Source: Arthrobacter sp. zg-Y1110
GTDB lineage: Bacteria; Actinomycetota; Actinomycetes; Actinomycetales; Micrococcaceae
Length of the DNA stretch: 64,000 nucleotides
Reading direction: 5' to 3'
NCBI RefSeq assembly: GCF_025244865.1
Contig: NZ_CP104272.1
Span: forward strand, 186,001 to 250,000
Shown here: positions 8,403 through 16,679 of the stretch, piece by piece
Layout of the letters: the number at the start of each line of letters is the position of its first letter
Numbering within the stretch: position 1 is the first letter of the stretch
The notes under the pieces: model-generated
What the model saw: only the letters and a program-made list of their open reading frames with translations
Databases searched by the model: none
Told to the model about the DNA's origin: nothing
Made by a program: the position numbers and the translations under genes

Positions 8403-8957
8403 CTAGAGGGAGCCGTCCGCCGGGCCCAGCAGGGCGGTAAGCCGCTCCCAGCGCGAAATCTGGCAGCCGTCAGTCAGTGAGAAGGTTGTGTCCACGGCCT
8501 CGCCGCGAACCATGCCGGTGACGTGTGCGCGCTGCATGCCGCGGATTTCCTGGGTGCACATCAAGTCCGCTGCCGGCTCAGCGAGGGCGGCTGCCCCCTG
8601 TTCGGCAAGCACGGCACAGGCACCGGCAGGATCCGGTACGGTCGAGCCTTCCCGCGGCTCGGCGCCGTCGCACTGCAGCGTCCACGTGCTGCTCGGCGTT
8701 GTCCCGTCCGCGCTGAACTCCACGGTCAGAGAGACCGGCGCCTCCGCCGAGGCCCCGCCGGTCCCGGGAATCGGGGTAGGGGAGCCGATCGGTGTGGGCG
8801 GGCCGACGGGCGAGGTCGGTGCCGTCGTTGACTCACTGGGGGAGCCTGTTGATTCCCGGGAATCCGGAGAACGGCCGGAATCGGCGCCGCAGGCTGCCAA
8901 CAGGACGGCGGTGCACAGCAGCATGGGGACTAATGCTATTCCTCGGATGTTGCGCAC
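8403..8957 (-). CDS. lipoprotein with a subtilisin-inhibitor-like (SSI) domain
   Basis: A 184-residue lipoprotein. Residues 1-23 are a lipoprotein signal ending in the lipobox LLAAC with Cys23 as the lipidation site; about 45 Ser/Pro/Thr-rich residues form a surface linker. The remaining residues (about 72-184) follow the Streptomyces subtilisin inhibitor layout: a strand ending WTLQC, a PAGACAVLA helix, the paired Cys in LMCTQE at the reactive loop, HVTGMVRGEAV and a final TDGCQ. All four SSI cysteines appear to be present. The expected role is inhibition of a serine protease outside the cell, but the reactive-site residues differ from known inhibitors, so the target is open. Confidence 0.7.
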   Translation of the reverse strand: MRNIRGIALVPMLLCTAVLLAACGADSGRSPDSRESTGSPSESTTAPTSPVGPPTPIGSPTPIPGTGGASAEAPVSLTVEFSADGTTPSSTWTLQCDGAEPREGSTVPDPAGACAVLAEQGAAALAEPAADLMCTQEIRGMQRAHVTGMVRGEAVDTTFSLTDGCQISRWERLTALLGPADGSL

Positions 8958-9003
8958 TGAACGGCCTCCATTGGTAGCGGAGCCACCAGCCTAGCCAACC
9001 CTG

Positions 9004-9528
9004 TCAAGCAGGGTCGGGCGAATCCGCGGCGGCCTCTGCGGAGGCCGCGAAGTAGGCTTCCTGGCTTGGGAAGTAGTCCTCGAAGTCCGGAGCCGGGCCG
9101 CCGCTGCGGGCGGCCAGCAGGTGGTCCAGGTAGTATTCCCAGCCCGGGCCGATGCTTGAGGCGGCCTGCGGATCCTCCAAGTGGTGGATAAAACCCAGTG
9201 CGGTGCCGGCCGGTTCGTCCCGGAGGCGGATCTCCAGGTCCCAGCTGCCGTATTCATCCTCGACCAGCAGGCGCAGAAGTTCCGGAGAGACGCACTCCGC
9301 TATCCGGACCCGGCTCCACGGCAGGCCCTCTTCGAAGAGCAGCTGCAGGTCAACGGTGCCGCCCCTGCCAGGGGTTCCTTCCCAGCGGCCGAACCACTGG
9401 CCTGTCAGGTCGGGGTTGGTAAAACTGGGCCACACGGCCGCAGCCGGTTCGGGAAAGCTGCGGTGAAGAATCAGGTCGTAGGACTCGGGTCCGGTGCGGA
9501 TAACCCGGCCTGTCGGTTCTGGTTGCAT
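9004..9528 (-). CDS. SRPBCC (AHSA1-like) domain protein
   Basis: A 174-residue START/SRPBCC-fold protein of the activator-of-Hsp90 ATPase homologue 1 type, a hydrophobic-ligand-binding fold with no assigned ligand here. Typical elements are LILHRSFPEPAAAVWPSFTN, the turn GQWFGRWEG near residue 45, TVDLQLLFEE and the C-terminal helix EYYLDHLLAARSGG. The ATG at 9528 has GGAGGT 6 bases upstream. Its 5' part overlaps the end of the preceding same-strand gene by 58 bases, so the two are cotranscribed; the longer open frame upstream is only a shadow of that gene. Confidence 0.8.
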   Translation of the reverse strand: MQPEPTGRVIRTGPESYDLILHRSFPEPAAAVWPSFTNPDLTGQWFGRWEGTPGRGGTVDLQLLFEEGLPWSRVRIAECVSPELLRLLVEDEYGSWDLEIRLRDEPAGTALGFIHHLEDPQAASSIGPGWEYYLDHLLAARSGGPAPDFEDYFPSQEAYFAASAEAAADSPDPA

Positions 9529-10451
9529 AGCTGACCTCCAAAGGGTTCCAGCAGGCTCAGGATGTGCGCCCGCAACTGCTGCGATTCCTCGGCGAAGCCG
9601 CGTTGTGCGGCTGCGTACTGCGCCCGGCCGGCCGGAGTTTCCACCGCAATCGGGGTGTAACCCCAATCGGCCAGGTCGTAAGGGGAGGCACACATGTCCA
9701 TTTCCCGGATGCGCCAGGACAGCTCGAAGGCGTCCATAACCACCTCGCTGGGGAGCAGCGGCACCAGTTTGTAGGCCCATTTGTACAGGTCCATGTTGGC
9801 GTGCAGGCAGCCGGGCTGTTCCAGCTCCCGCTGGTTCTCGCGGGTGGGCGTGAGCTCGTTCAGGGGCACTGCTTCCGGTGTGTAGAACCGGAAGGCATCG
9901 AAGTGGGTGCAGCGGATCCGGCTGCGCTCCACCAGCTCGTCCGTCCCGTCGGCGCCGAGCCGCAGCTGCAGGTAATCGTGCCGGATGCCGTTGTCTTCCG
10001 ACTTGTAGGCCATGGCCCACTCGTGCATGCCGAAGCATCCCAGCACCGGCTTTCGCGCGGCAGTGCGGGAAAGCAGCATGGTGGTGAACCCGAGGGCGTC
10101 ACCGCGCACCGCCGCGAACCCCTCGGTATCCACAGTGACAGCGGGTGTTTCGGCGTCGATCCCCGCGGCGTCCCGTTCCGCTTCCGTCAGTGTCCGGTAG
10201 AACTTCCAGCCGGTGCGTTCCAGTGCGGACGGGCCGGTGAGAACGACGCCGGCGCCCGGGTGCCAGCGCAGCAGCTGGCCGGGTTTCTGGGAATAGTAGG
10301 TGAAGAGGAAGTCCTCCACCGGATGCTTCCGCCCGGCCGAGCGCCGCGCCAGGAATCCTTCGGTGAAGGGCCGGACGCGTTCTTCGTGCGCGGACTGCCG
10401 CGGCAGCCATTGGTCCTCGCTGAGGACGGTGGGGTGGGCGGGAGCAATCAC
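9471..10451 (-). CDS. 3-methyladenine DNA glycosylase (annotation-level family)
   Basis: A 326-residue protein of the actinobacterial family that genome annotation calls 3-methyladenine DNA glycosylase; that enzymatic name is inherited and not supported here by a recognisable helix-hairpin-helix or AAG motif. Recognisable family segments are VEDFLFTYYSQKPGQLLRWH near residue 45, the CFGMHEWAMAY motif near 138, SRIRCTHFDAFRFYTPEA near 180, QPGCLHANMDLYKWAYKL and MDMCASPYDL. Several conserved Cys and His residues hint at metal binding. It starts at GTG and is followed, with a 58-base overlap, by the SRPBCC gene. Confidence 0.7.
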   Translation of the reverse strand: MIAPAHPTVLSEDQWLPRQSAHEERVRPFTEGFLARRSAGRKHPVEDFLFTYYSQKPGQLLRWHPGAGVVLTGPSALERTGWKFYRTLTEAERDAAGIDAETPAVTVDTEGFAAVRGDALGFTTMLLSRTAARKPVLGCFGMHEWAMAYKSEDNGIRHDYLQLRLGADGTDELVERSRIRCTHFDAFRFYTPEAVPLNELTPTRENQRELEQPGCLHANMDLYKWAYKLVPLLPSEVVMDAFELSWRIREMDMCASPYDLADWGYTPIAVETPAGRAQYAAAQRGFAEESQQLRAHILSLLEPFGGQLCNQNRQAGLSAPDPSPTT

Positions 10452-10538
10452 CGTTCCATTATCCCGGACAGCCGGCGCCGCAGCCTACGTCCCCTGGTTG
10501 TTTTCCGGGTGCCGTGCAACGGCACTCCACGGGAGTTG

Positions 10539-11093
10539 TCAGGAGTCGGAGCCGGGAAACTTCCCGGCCAGGATGGCTGCGAAGACCGCACGTGGGTCGG
10601 TGGTGTCGCCCCGGGTGATCCGATGCAGGATCAGGCCCTCGCAGCAGGCCACTACTGCGTCGCTGAGCCGGCCGGGCTCGGCGGCGCCGAGCCGTTCAAA
10701 GGCGTCCGCGATGACTGCGCGCATCGCCTGCCGCCCGCCGGAAGCCACCTCCTGAAGCTGCGGGTCGCGGCTGGCTTCGAGGAAAACGGCCAGCCGGGCC
10801 GTGGTCAGCACCCGCAGGGGACCGGTGGTCGTTTCGATCAGGGTTCCCAGGCTATCGATCAGTTCCGCCGGGGTTCCGGCTGCGAACGCGCCGGAGATGC
10901 CGCCCATTTCCCGCTCGGCGATACGCCCCAGGACTCCGGCCAGCAACTGCGCGCGGGTGCGGAAATAGTTCGATGTCGAGCCGCGCGGAAGTTCCGCAGC
11001 GGCATCCACGCGGCCGTGAGTGAGGGCTCGCAGGCCCTGGGTGCCCACCAGATCAATGGCGGCATCGAGGGCGCGGTTTCGGGGTGACTCCAT
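10539..11093 (-). CDS. TetR-family transcriptional repressor
   Basis: A 184-residue TetR/AcrR regulator. The N-terminal helix-turn-helix spans about residues 8-50: ALDAAIDLVGTQGLRALTHG, then VDAAAELPRGSTSNYFRTR, the last part being the recognition helix. The rest is an all-helical ligand and dimer domain. It is divergent from the alpha/beta hydrolase gene at 11169; the 75-base gap holds two inverted repeats of CACTAT type, one only 5 bases in front of this start, so it probably represses itself and the hydrolase. With a palindrome where a ribosome binding site should lie, translation may be leaderless. Confidence 0.88.
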   Translation of the reverse strand: MESPRNRALDAAIDLVGTQGLRALTHGRVDAAAELPRGSTSNYFRTRAQLLAGVLGRIAEREMGGISGAFAAGTPAELIDSLGTLIETTTGPLRVLTTARLAVFLEASRDPQLQEVASGGRQAMRAVIADAFERLGAAEPGRLSDAVVACCEGLILHRITRGDTTDPRAVFAAILAGKFPGSDS

Positions 11094-11098
11094 ACCCT

Positions 11099-11114
11099 CA
11101 CTATAGACATAGTG
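11099..11114. promoter_or_regulatory. TetR operator candidate 1
   Basis: CACTAT-AGAC-ATAGTG, a perfect 6-bp inverted repeat around 4 bases, sits directly upstream of the tetR-type gene. Its arms match the second repeat at 11132-11147. Confidence 0.65.
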
Positions 11115-11131
11115 AAAATAAACTAGAAACG

Positions 11132-11147
11132 TAGTGACATTCCACTA
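11132..11147. promoter_or_regulatory. TetR operator candidate 2
   Basis: TAGTG-ACATTC-CACTA, the same arms as candidate 1 in the opposite arrangement, lies 21 bases in front of the hydrolase start. The centres of the two repeats are 33 bases apart, about three helical turns, so the sites face the same side of the DNA. Confidence 0.55.
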
Positions 11148-11168
11148 TGTCCGCAGTAGCGTCGGAGC

Positions 11169-12041
11169 ATGAAAACAACACTGGATAGCCAGCCCCGGCT
11201 CGACGGGGTGACACATCGCACGGTTAATGTCGGCGGCCTGAACGTCCATGTCGCCGAGGCCGGGCAGGGCCCTCCCCTGGTGCTCCTGCACGGCTTTCCC
11301 GAGCACTGGTGGCAATGGCACCGGATCATCGGCCCGCTCGCCGAGAACCACCGGGTGATCTGCCCGGATGGGCGCGGGGCCGGCTGGACCGATGCGCCCG
11401 GCACTGGTTACGGGCGGGATCAGCTGGCCGCTGACTTTCTGGGACTGCTGGATGCCCTGGGTCTTGAGAAGGTCGGCGTTCTCTCGCATGACTGGGGCTC
11501 GCTGGTCACCTATCAGGTCTGCCTCCGCAACCCGGATCGGGTTTCGGCACACCTTTCACTGAGCATTCCCCCTCCGTACTTCAACTTCGACATCCGCATG
11601 GTGCTGACCATCCTTCGGCATGTCCGGCACAACGTGGTGGCCGTGCCGGTTATCGGAGCCGCGCTGCTGCGCCCGGCTCTGGTGCGGAGGGTCCTTGCGG
11701 ACTTCTCGGCCGCGGGATCGTTCACGGAGCAGGACCTCGACCTATTCGCCGGCCGTTATGCGGACCCTGCCCGGTCCCGCGCCGGATCGGCACTGTACCG
11801 GCAGTTCATCAATCCCGAAGGCGTGCGGATCATGCGCGGGGCCTACCGAAACACCCGGCTGGCCACGCGGACGCGCGTCCTTATCGGCACCGACGATCCC
11901 GGCATGCAGGCCGGCTTTGTGCACGGCTACGAACAGTTCTGCGACGACTTGGAGGTCGACTACCTGTCCGGAGCCAACCATTTTGTGGCTGCCGACCGGC
12001 CCGACGCCGTCATCGCCGCCGCACGGGAGGTGTTCGCCTAG
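11169..12041 (+). CDS. alpha/beta hydrolase (epoxide-hydrolase-like)
   Basis: A 290-residue alpha/beta hydrolase. The oxyanion segment LVLLHGFPEHWWQWH near residue 40 and a nucleophile elbow GVLSHDWGS near 108 with Asp as nucleophile (S-H-D-W-G) place it with epoxide hydrolases and haloalkane dehalogenases rather than serine esterases; a catalytic His is expected in the C-terminal GANHFVAADRPD. Substrate cannot be told. The divergent TetR gene and the shared operators suggest induction by a small hydrophobic compound, perhaps the substrate. Confidence 0.85.
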   Translation: MKTTLDSQPRLDGVTHRTVNVGGLNVHVAEAGQGPPLVLLHGFPEHWWQWHRIIGPLAENHRVICPDGRGAGWTDAPGTGYGRDQLAADFLGLLDALGLEKVGVLSHDWGSLVTYQVCLRNPDRVSAHLSLSIPPPYFNFDIRMVLTILRHVRHNVVAVPVIGAALLRPALVRRVLADFSAAGSFTEQDLDLFAGRYADPARSRAGSALYRQFINPEGVRIMRGAYRNTRLATRTRVLIGTDDPGMQAGFVHGYEQFCDDLEVDYLSGANHFVAADRPDAVIAAAREVFA

Positions 12042-12135
12042 GCGGTGCCGCCGTCGTCCTGCCCAACGCCGCCAACGGTTGGCGCGCTGATCGTTAGTAC
12101 GATAGGAGCAGCAATGCCCGTCGGAAAGGTGCAGC

Positions 12136-12351
12136 ATGGTTGAGAAGGAAAGCTTTGTAACCCGGTTCATGCGGACCACGGGCAAGGTGCGGCTGATCTT
12201 CGGACCCGCGCAGCAGGGGTCGCTGGACCATCCGATGACGGAGGAGAACCAGGCGCTGCTCAAGGAGCAGCAGGCGCAGGAGAAGGCGATGTGGGAAACC
12301 GTGACCCGGGCCGACGGCAGCAGCTACATCGTCTCGCGCAAGCCCGAATAG
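12136..12351 (+). CDS. small conserved protein, unknown
   Basis: A 71-residue hydrophilic protein with no membrane helix. The N-terminal half has a basic stretch FVTRFMRTTGKVRLIFGPAQ, then an acidic/Gln-rich helix and the closing strand SSYIVSRKPE. I recognise it only as a protein of a type common in Arthrobacter; function unknown. AAAGG 8 bases before the ATG supports the start, and a strong terminator follows. Confidence 0.65.
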   Translation: MVEKESFVTRFMRTTGKVRLIFGPAQQGSLDHPMTEENQALLKEQQAQEKAMWETVTRADGSSYIVSRKPE

Positions 12352-12377
12352 GCCCCGAATAAGCTCCGGATACGCCA

Positions 12378-12410
12378 GAGGCCGGCACCGTGTGGGTGCC
12401 GGCCTCTTTG
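12378..12410. terminator. bidirectional intrinsic terminator
   Basis: A perfect 13-bp stem, AGAGGCCGGCACC with GGTGCCGGCCTCT around a 5-base loop, followed by TTT. It lies between the plus-strand small gene and the convergent lysC and could serve both. Confidence 0.8.
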
Positions 12411-12434
12411 CTGCCCGATTTTGCCTAAGCGGCC

Positions 12435-13721
12435 CTAGCGCCCGGTGCCGCCGTACACCGTGGCCTCGCTGTCGCCGTCGAGCCCGAAGGCAGCGTGCAC
12501 CGCGCGTACTGCGGTGTCCAGCAGCTTGGCGCTGGTGACCACGGAGATGCGGATCTCGGAGGTGGAGATCATGTCGATGTTCACCCCGGCATGGTGCAGG
12601 GCCTCGAAGAAGCGGTGCGAGACGCCCGGGTTGGACCGCATGCCGGCGCCGATGAGGGAGAGCTTGCCGATCTGCTCGTCGTAGTCGATGGAGTCGAAGC
12701 CGACTTCGGCCTTCGCGGCGTTCAGCGCATCGATGGCTTCCTTGCCGTCAATGATGGGCAGCGTGAAGGAGATGTCCGTCCGGCCCGACCCCTGGGTGGA
12801 CACGTTCTGCACGATCATGTCGATGTTGGAGTTGGCGCCGGCGACGATGCCGAAGATTTCCGCGGCCTTGCCGGGGATGTCCGGAACACCCACCACGGTG
12901 ACCTTGGCTTCGGAACGGTCGTGGGCAACGCCGGAGATGATGGGCTGTTCCAAGGGTTCTCCCTCTTGAATCTTGATCTTGTCATCGGGGCTGGGCAGAA
13001 CCCAGGTTCCCTCGTGTGAGCTGAAGGACGAGCGGACGTGCAGGGGAACGCCGAAGCGGCGGGCGTATTCCACGCAGCGCAGGTGCAGGATCTTGGCGCC
13101 GGAAGCGGCCAACTCCAGCATTTCCTCGCTGGAAATCTTCTCGATCTTCTGGGCGCTTGAAACCACCCGCGGATCGGCGGTGTACACGCCGTCAACGTCG
13201 GTGTAGATCTCGCAGACGTCGGCCTCGAGAGCCGCGGCCAGGGCCACCGCAGTGGTGTCCGAACCGCCCCGGCCCAGAGTCGTGATGTCGTGACTGTCCT
13301 GGCTGACACCCTGGAAACCGGCAACGATGGCGATGTCGCCGCGCTCGATGGCGGTCTTGATGCGGTGCGGGGATACATCGATGATCCGGGCCTTGCCGTG
13401 GATCGCATCGGTGATCATGCCGGCCTGGCTGCCGGTGAAGGACTGCGCGGAGCCGCCGAGCTGGTTAATGGCCATGGCCAGCAGTGCCATCGAGATTCGC
13501 TCCCCGGCGCTGAGCAGCATGTCCATTTCCCGGGCATTGTTCAGCGAGGTGATCTGGCCGGCCAGGTCCAGCAGTTCGTCGGTGCTGTCGCCCATGGCGG
13601 AGACGACAACCACCACTTCGTTTCCGGCGGCATGGGTATCCACCACGCGTTTGGCCACGCGCTTGATACCGTCGGCGTCCGCTACGGAGGAACCGCCGAA
13701 TTTCTGCACTATCAGGCTCAT
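12435..13721 (-). CDS. lysC: aspartate kinase
   Basis: Aspartokinase, 428 residues: phosphorylates aspartate in the first step of the lysine, threonine and methionine pathway and of diaminopimelate for peptidoglycan. The kinase domain has the opening [10 protein letters not shown], the SAGERIS motif near residue 71, GFQGV and the [15 protein letters not shown] segment near 150, and [11 protein letters not shown]. Two ACT domains follow from about 265, including [14 protein letters not shown] and the C-terminal SEIRISVV, the site of lysine/threonine feedback control. Asd, usually next to lysC, is not adjacent here; the gene appears to be transcribed alone. Confidence 0.95.
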   Translation of the reverse strand: MSLIVQKFGGSSVADADGIKRVAKRVVDTHAAGNEVVVVVSAMGDSTDELLDLAGQITSLNNAREMDMLLSAGERISMALLAMAINQLGGSAQSFTGSQAGMITDAIHGKARIIDVSPHRIKTAIERGDIAIVAGFQGVSQDSHDITTLGRGGSDTTAVALAAALEADVCEIYTDVDGVYTADPRVVSSAQKIEKISSEEMLELAASGAKILHLRCVEYARRFGVPLHVRSSFSSHEGTWVLPSPDDKIKIQEGEPLEQPIISGVAHDRSEAKVTVVGVPDIPGKAAEIFGIVAGANSNIDMIVQNVSTQGSGRTDISFTLPIIDGKEAIDALNAAKAEVGFDSIDYDEQIGKLSLIGAGMRSNPGVSHRFFEALHHAGVNIDMISTSEIRISVVTSAKLLDTAVRAVHAAFGLDGDSEATVYGGTGR

Positions 13722-13936
13722 GCGTACACTTTCTCAAGTTTCATTGTGGCTGCGGTGCCCGGCATCTTCGACGCGGCTTCGAACTGTTCCCCCGGAAAAG
13801 CGGGCGGCACTACTCACTTTCGTCCGTCCAGAAAGTCTATCGCCGCCGTCGGGAAGTCCCGAAATACAGGTGCGTAACCTACCGCCACCGGCGAGTCCGG
13901 GCGCGGTGTACGACGCCGGCCCCTATGGTGGGCGAC

Positions 13937-14878
13937 ATGGGGAAGAGAGCCGTCACTGGCGCCGGCGTGGTCGCCGAAGGAATTCAGCGCAGCTTCGGAA
14001 ATGTCGCAGCGATCCGCAACATGGACTTCACCGCGCCCGCCGGCGAGGTCACTGCGTTGATCGGTCCGAACGGCTCCGGGAAGACCACCCTGCTGCTGAT
14101 CCTGGCTTCCCTGCTGGCCCCCGACGCCGGATCGGTGCGGATCAACGGATTCGACCCATTGGTGGACCCGCGCCGGGTGCGTGCGGGGATCGGCTGGATG
14201 CCGGACACCCTGGGCACCTGGGGGTCCCTGACGGCGCGGGAAATCCTGGTGACGGTGGGCGGCCTCTACGGCATGGAGCGCTCGTTGGCCGGACAGCGGG
14301 CGGCCGAGCTGCTGGAAACCGTTCATCTCACCGACTTCGCGGACAAGCCGGCACGCGTGTTTTCCCGCGGCCAGCAGCAGCGGCTGAGCCTGGCCCGTGC
14401 ACTGATCCATGACCCGTCTGTCCTGCTGTTGGATGAACCGGCGTCGGGGCTCGATCCGGGATCCCGGGTGGACCTTCGGGTGCTGCTGCGCCGGCTCGCT
14501 GGCGAAGGCAAAACCGTGGTGGTGTCTTCGCATGTCCTCTCGGAACTGGACGAAATGGTGGATCGGGCAGTCTTCGTGGCCCGTGGCGAGACGGTGAAGA
14601 CCCAATCACTTGCCGACGCCGATGCGCAGGAACGCTGGTACGCCATCCGCTCCCTGAACACCGGTTCGCTGCTGCGGCAGGTGGACGAACGCGGCATCCC
14701 TTATCGCCAGCAGGGCGGCGCCGGCCGGCCGGAGATCCAGGTCCGGTTGGCGGGGGAAGCCGCCGCAGCCGAGCTGCTGCGGTCCCTGGTGCTGGCCGAC
14801 GTTGCCGTTACGGCCTTTGCGCCCGCCGGCGGTGCTCTGGAGGAGACCTACATGAGTTTGGACGCTGATCGCGGATGA
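13937..14878 (+). CDS. ABC transporter ATP-binding protein
   Basis: A 313-residue ABC ATPase of the ABC-2 exporter type. Walker A GPNGSGKTT is near residue 45, the Q-loop lies near the GWMPDTLG segment, the signature reads FSRGQQQRLSLARAL, and Walker B is VLLLDEPASGLDPGSR. The last 100 residues form an extra regulatory domain seen in CcmA/NatA-like exporters. The signature has Arg for the usual Ser-Gly pair (S-R-G-Q), common in this subgroup. I chose the ATG at 13937 because a -10-like TATGGT ends 7 bases upstream; an in-frame ATG lies at 13925. The stop overlaps the permease start by 4 bases. Confidence 0.88.
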   Translation: MGKRAVTGAGVVAEGIQRSFGNVAAIRNMDFTAPAGEVTALIGPNGSGKTTLLLILASLLAPDAGSVRINGFDPLVDPRRVRAGIGWMPDTLGTWGSLTAREILVTVGGLYGMERSLAGQRAAELLETVHLTDFADKPARVFSRGQQQRLSLARALIHDPSVLLLDEPASGLDPGSRVDLRVLLRRLAGEGKTVVVSSHVLSELDEMVDRAVFVARGETVKTQSLADADAQERWYAIRSLNTGSLLRQVDERGIPYRQQGGAGRPEIQVRLAGEAAAAELLRSLVLADVAVTAFAPAGGALEETYMSLDADRG

Positions 14879-15939
14879 GTACGCAGACCCTTACCCCTGA
14901 TGCCCCGGCGCTCGGCTATTGGCGCGGGGTGCGTTCCGTTTTCGCACTGGAGATGAAGCAGCGGCTGCGCTCCCGCAGCTGGTATGTGCTGTTGGTTGTC
15001 TGGTTTGTGGTGATCGGGCTGGTGGCCACCCTGACGGCCCTGAGTTCCTCCGCCACCCTGGGGCCGCAGGGCCCGGTGCTCTACGAGCTGATGGTTGGCT
15101 TCATCCTGTTCTTCGGACTGCTGCTGGCACCGGCGCTCTCAGCCAATGCCGTCAACGGCGACCGTGCCGCCGGAACACTGGCCATCCTGCAGGTCACCCT
15201 ACTGCGCCCCGGCCAGATCCTAGCCGGAAAGTGGCTGGCGTCCTGGCTGGCGTCCATGGGGTTCCTCGTGGCCAGCATTCCCTTCCTGCTGTGGGCCCTG
15301 GCCCTGGGCGGTGTCCAGCCGCTCTCGGCCGTGGTGGCACTCGTTATGCTGGCCGTGGAGCTGGGGATTGTCTGCGCGGTGGGGGTTGGCGTTTCCGCCC
15401 TGGCTGCCCGTCCGCTGTTCTCCATTGTGGTCACCTACATGCTGGTGGCCCTGCTGGGGCTGGGCACCCTGATCGCGTTCGGGTTGAGCGGCTTCCTGAC
15501 CGAGGAGACCGTCAAGGCCAACAGCCAGACATATTACGGCTACACCGGCGACGGCATGGACGAATACACCTGTTCGGGTCCGTTAATGGATGTGACCGTG
15601 GCACACACGGAGCGAATTGCGTGGATCCTTGCGGCCAACCCCTTCGTGGTGGTGGCCGATTCGATTCCCGTCACGTCGGAACGGGACGAGAACGGATACA
15701 CCTCCAGCGGAGTGATGGAGGGGATCAGCTCCGTGGTGCGCCTGGCCCAGGCCGGACCGGACTACAGCATGCGGTGCATCAACGGCGAGGTCCGGGAGGC
15801 CGGCGAACCCGACGTGCCGCCGATCTGGCCGCTGGGGCTCACACTCCAGGCGGCGCTGGCTGCGGCGCTGGTTTTCCTGGGCCGGCGCCGGCTGCGGACG
15901 CCGGTCCGCAAGCTCGCTGCCGGAACGCGGATCGCCTAA
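14875..15939 (+). CDS. ABC-2 type transporter permease
   Basis: The 354-residue membrane partner of the preceding ATPase, translationally coupled to it (ATGA overlap). It has about six membrane helices: one near residue 40, a cluster from about 70 to 200 (including VGFILFFGLLLAPALSA and VVALVMLAVELGIVCAVGVG), and one near the C-terminus, with a large extracytoplasmic loop of about 110 residues after residue 215. The early segment SANAVNGDRAAGTLAILQV is the typical intracellular motif of ABC-2 permeases. It exports an unknown substrate. Confidence 0.85.
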   Translation: MSTQTLTPDAPALGYWRGVRSVFALEMKQRLRSRSWYVLLVVWFVVIGLVATLTALSSSATLGPQGPVLYELMVGFILFFGLLLAPALSANAVNGDRAAGTLAILQVTLLRPGQILAGKWLASWLASMGFLVASIPFLLWALALGGVQPLSAVVALVMLAVELGIVCAVGVGVSALAARPLFSIVVTYMLVALLGLGTLIAFGLSGFLTEETVKANSQTYYGYTGDGMDEYTCSGPLMDVTVAHTERIAWILAANPFVVVADSIPVTSERDENGYTSSGVMEGISSVVRLAQAGPDYSMRCINGEVREAGEPDVPPIWPLGLTLQAALAAALVFLGRRRLRTPVRKLAAGTRIA

Positions 15940-15977
15940 GGGACCTACTCGACTAGGGGTCCTACGGGCGTCCTGGC

Positions 15978-16574
15978 TTAGGACATGCTCCGACGGCCCT
16001 CAAAGGCGCGGCCGAGGGTGATTTCGTCCGCGTATTCCAGGTCTCCGCCGACGGGCAGGCCGGAGGCCAGGCGCGTGACCTTGATGCCCAGGGTCTTGAG
16101 CATCCGCACCAAATAGGTGGCCGTGGCTTCGCCCTCGAGGTTCGGGTCGGTGGCGATGATGATTTCGGAGATCTGCTCATCCGACAGCCGGCTGAGCAGC
16201 TCCCGGATGCGCAGCTGGTCCGGACCGATGCCGGCAATCGGGTTAATGGCGCCGCCCAGCACGTGGTAGCGGCCGCGGAAGGACCGCGTACGCTCCACCG
16301 CAATCACGTCCTTGGACTCTTCGACCACGCAGATCATGGTCGGGTCCCGCCGCGGGTCCCTGCAGATGGTGCAGGTTTCCTGCTCCGTGACGTTGCCGCA
16401 GACACTGCAGAACTTCACCCGGTCCTTGACCGTGACAATGGCCGTGGCCAGCTTCTTCATGTCATCGGGATCGGATTCGAGGATGTGGAACGCGATGCGC
16501 TGGGCGGACTTGGGCCCGACGCCGGGAAGACGGCCTAGTTCATCGATGAGTTCCTGAACGGCACCTTCGTACAC
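15978..16574 (-). CDS. recR: recombination mediator RecR
   Basis: RecR, 198 residues: with RecO (and RecF) loads RecA on gapped DNA. Domains in order: helix-hairpin-helix [20 protein letters not shown] at about 12-31, a four-Cys zinc finger CSVC...CTIC at about 57-72, a TOPRIM domain beginning [14 protein letters not shown] at about 82, and the C-terminal [20 protein letters not shown]. It starts at GTG 16574 with AAGG upstream. It lies 105 bases downstream of dnaX on the same strand; the ybaB/ebfC gene often found between the two is absent. Confidence 0.97.
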   Translation of the reverse strand: MYEGAVQELIDELGRLPGVGPKSAQRIAFHILESDPDDMKKLATAIVTVKDRVKFCSVCGNVTEQETCTICRDPRRDPTMICVVEESKDVIAVERTRSFRGRYHVLGGAINPIAGIGPDQLRIRELLSRLSDEQISEIIIATDPNLEGEATATYLVRMLKTLGIKVTRLASGLPVGGDLEYADEITLGRAFEGRRSMS

Positions 16575-16679
16575 GTAACCTTCTCTGCTGGGTTGAACTG
16601 CGTTTATAGCTGGCTGTTACCGGGGTTTTCCGCATGCTGCGGGCCCCGGAGCGGGCGTCTTGCGGGGGACCAGCGCTGG

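Noticed and set aside
10509..10525. Small hairpin GTGCCG/CGGCAC downstream of the TetR gene
   Set aside because: Only 6 bp and no T-run; too weak to call a terminator.
9564..11087. 507-codon plus-strand open frame
   Set aside because: Antisense to the glycosylase-type and TetR genes; spans their intergenic region without a start signal.
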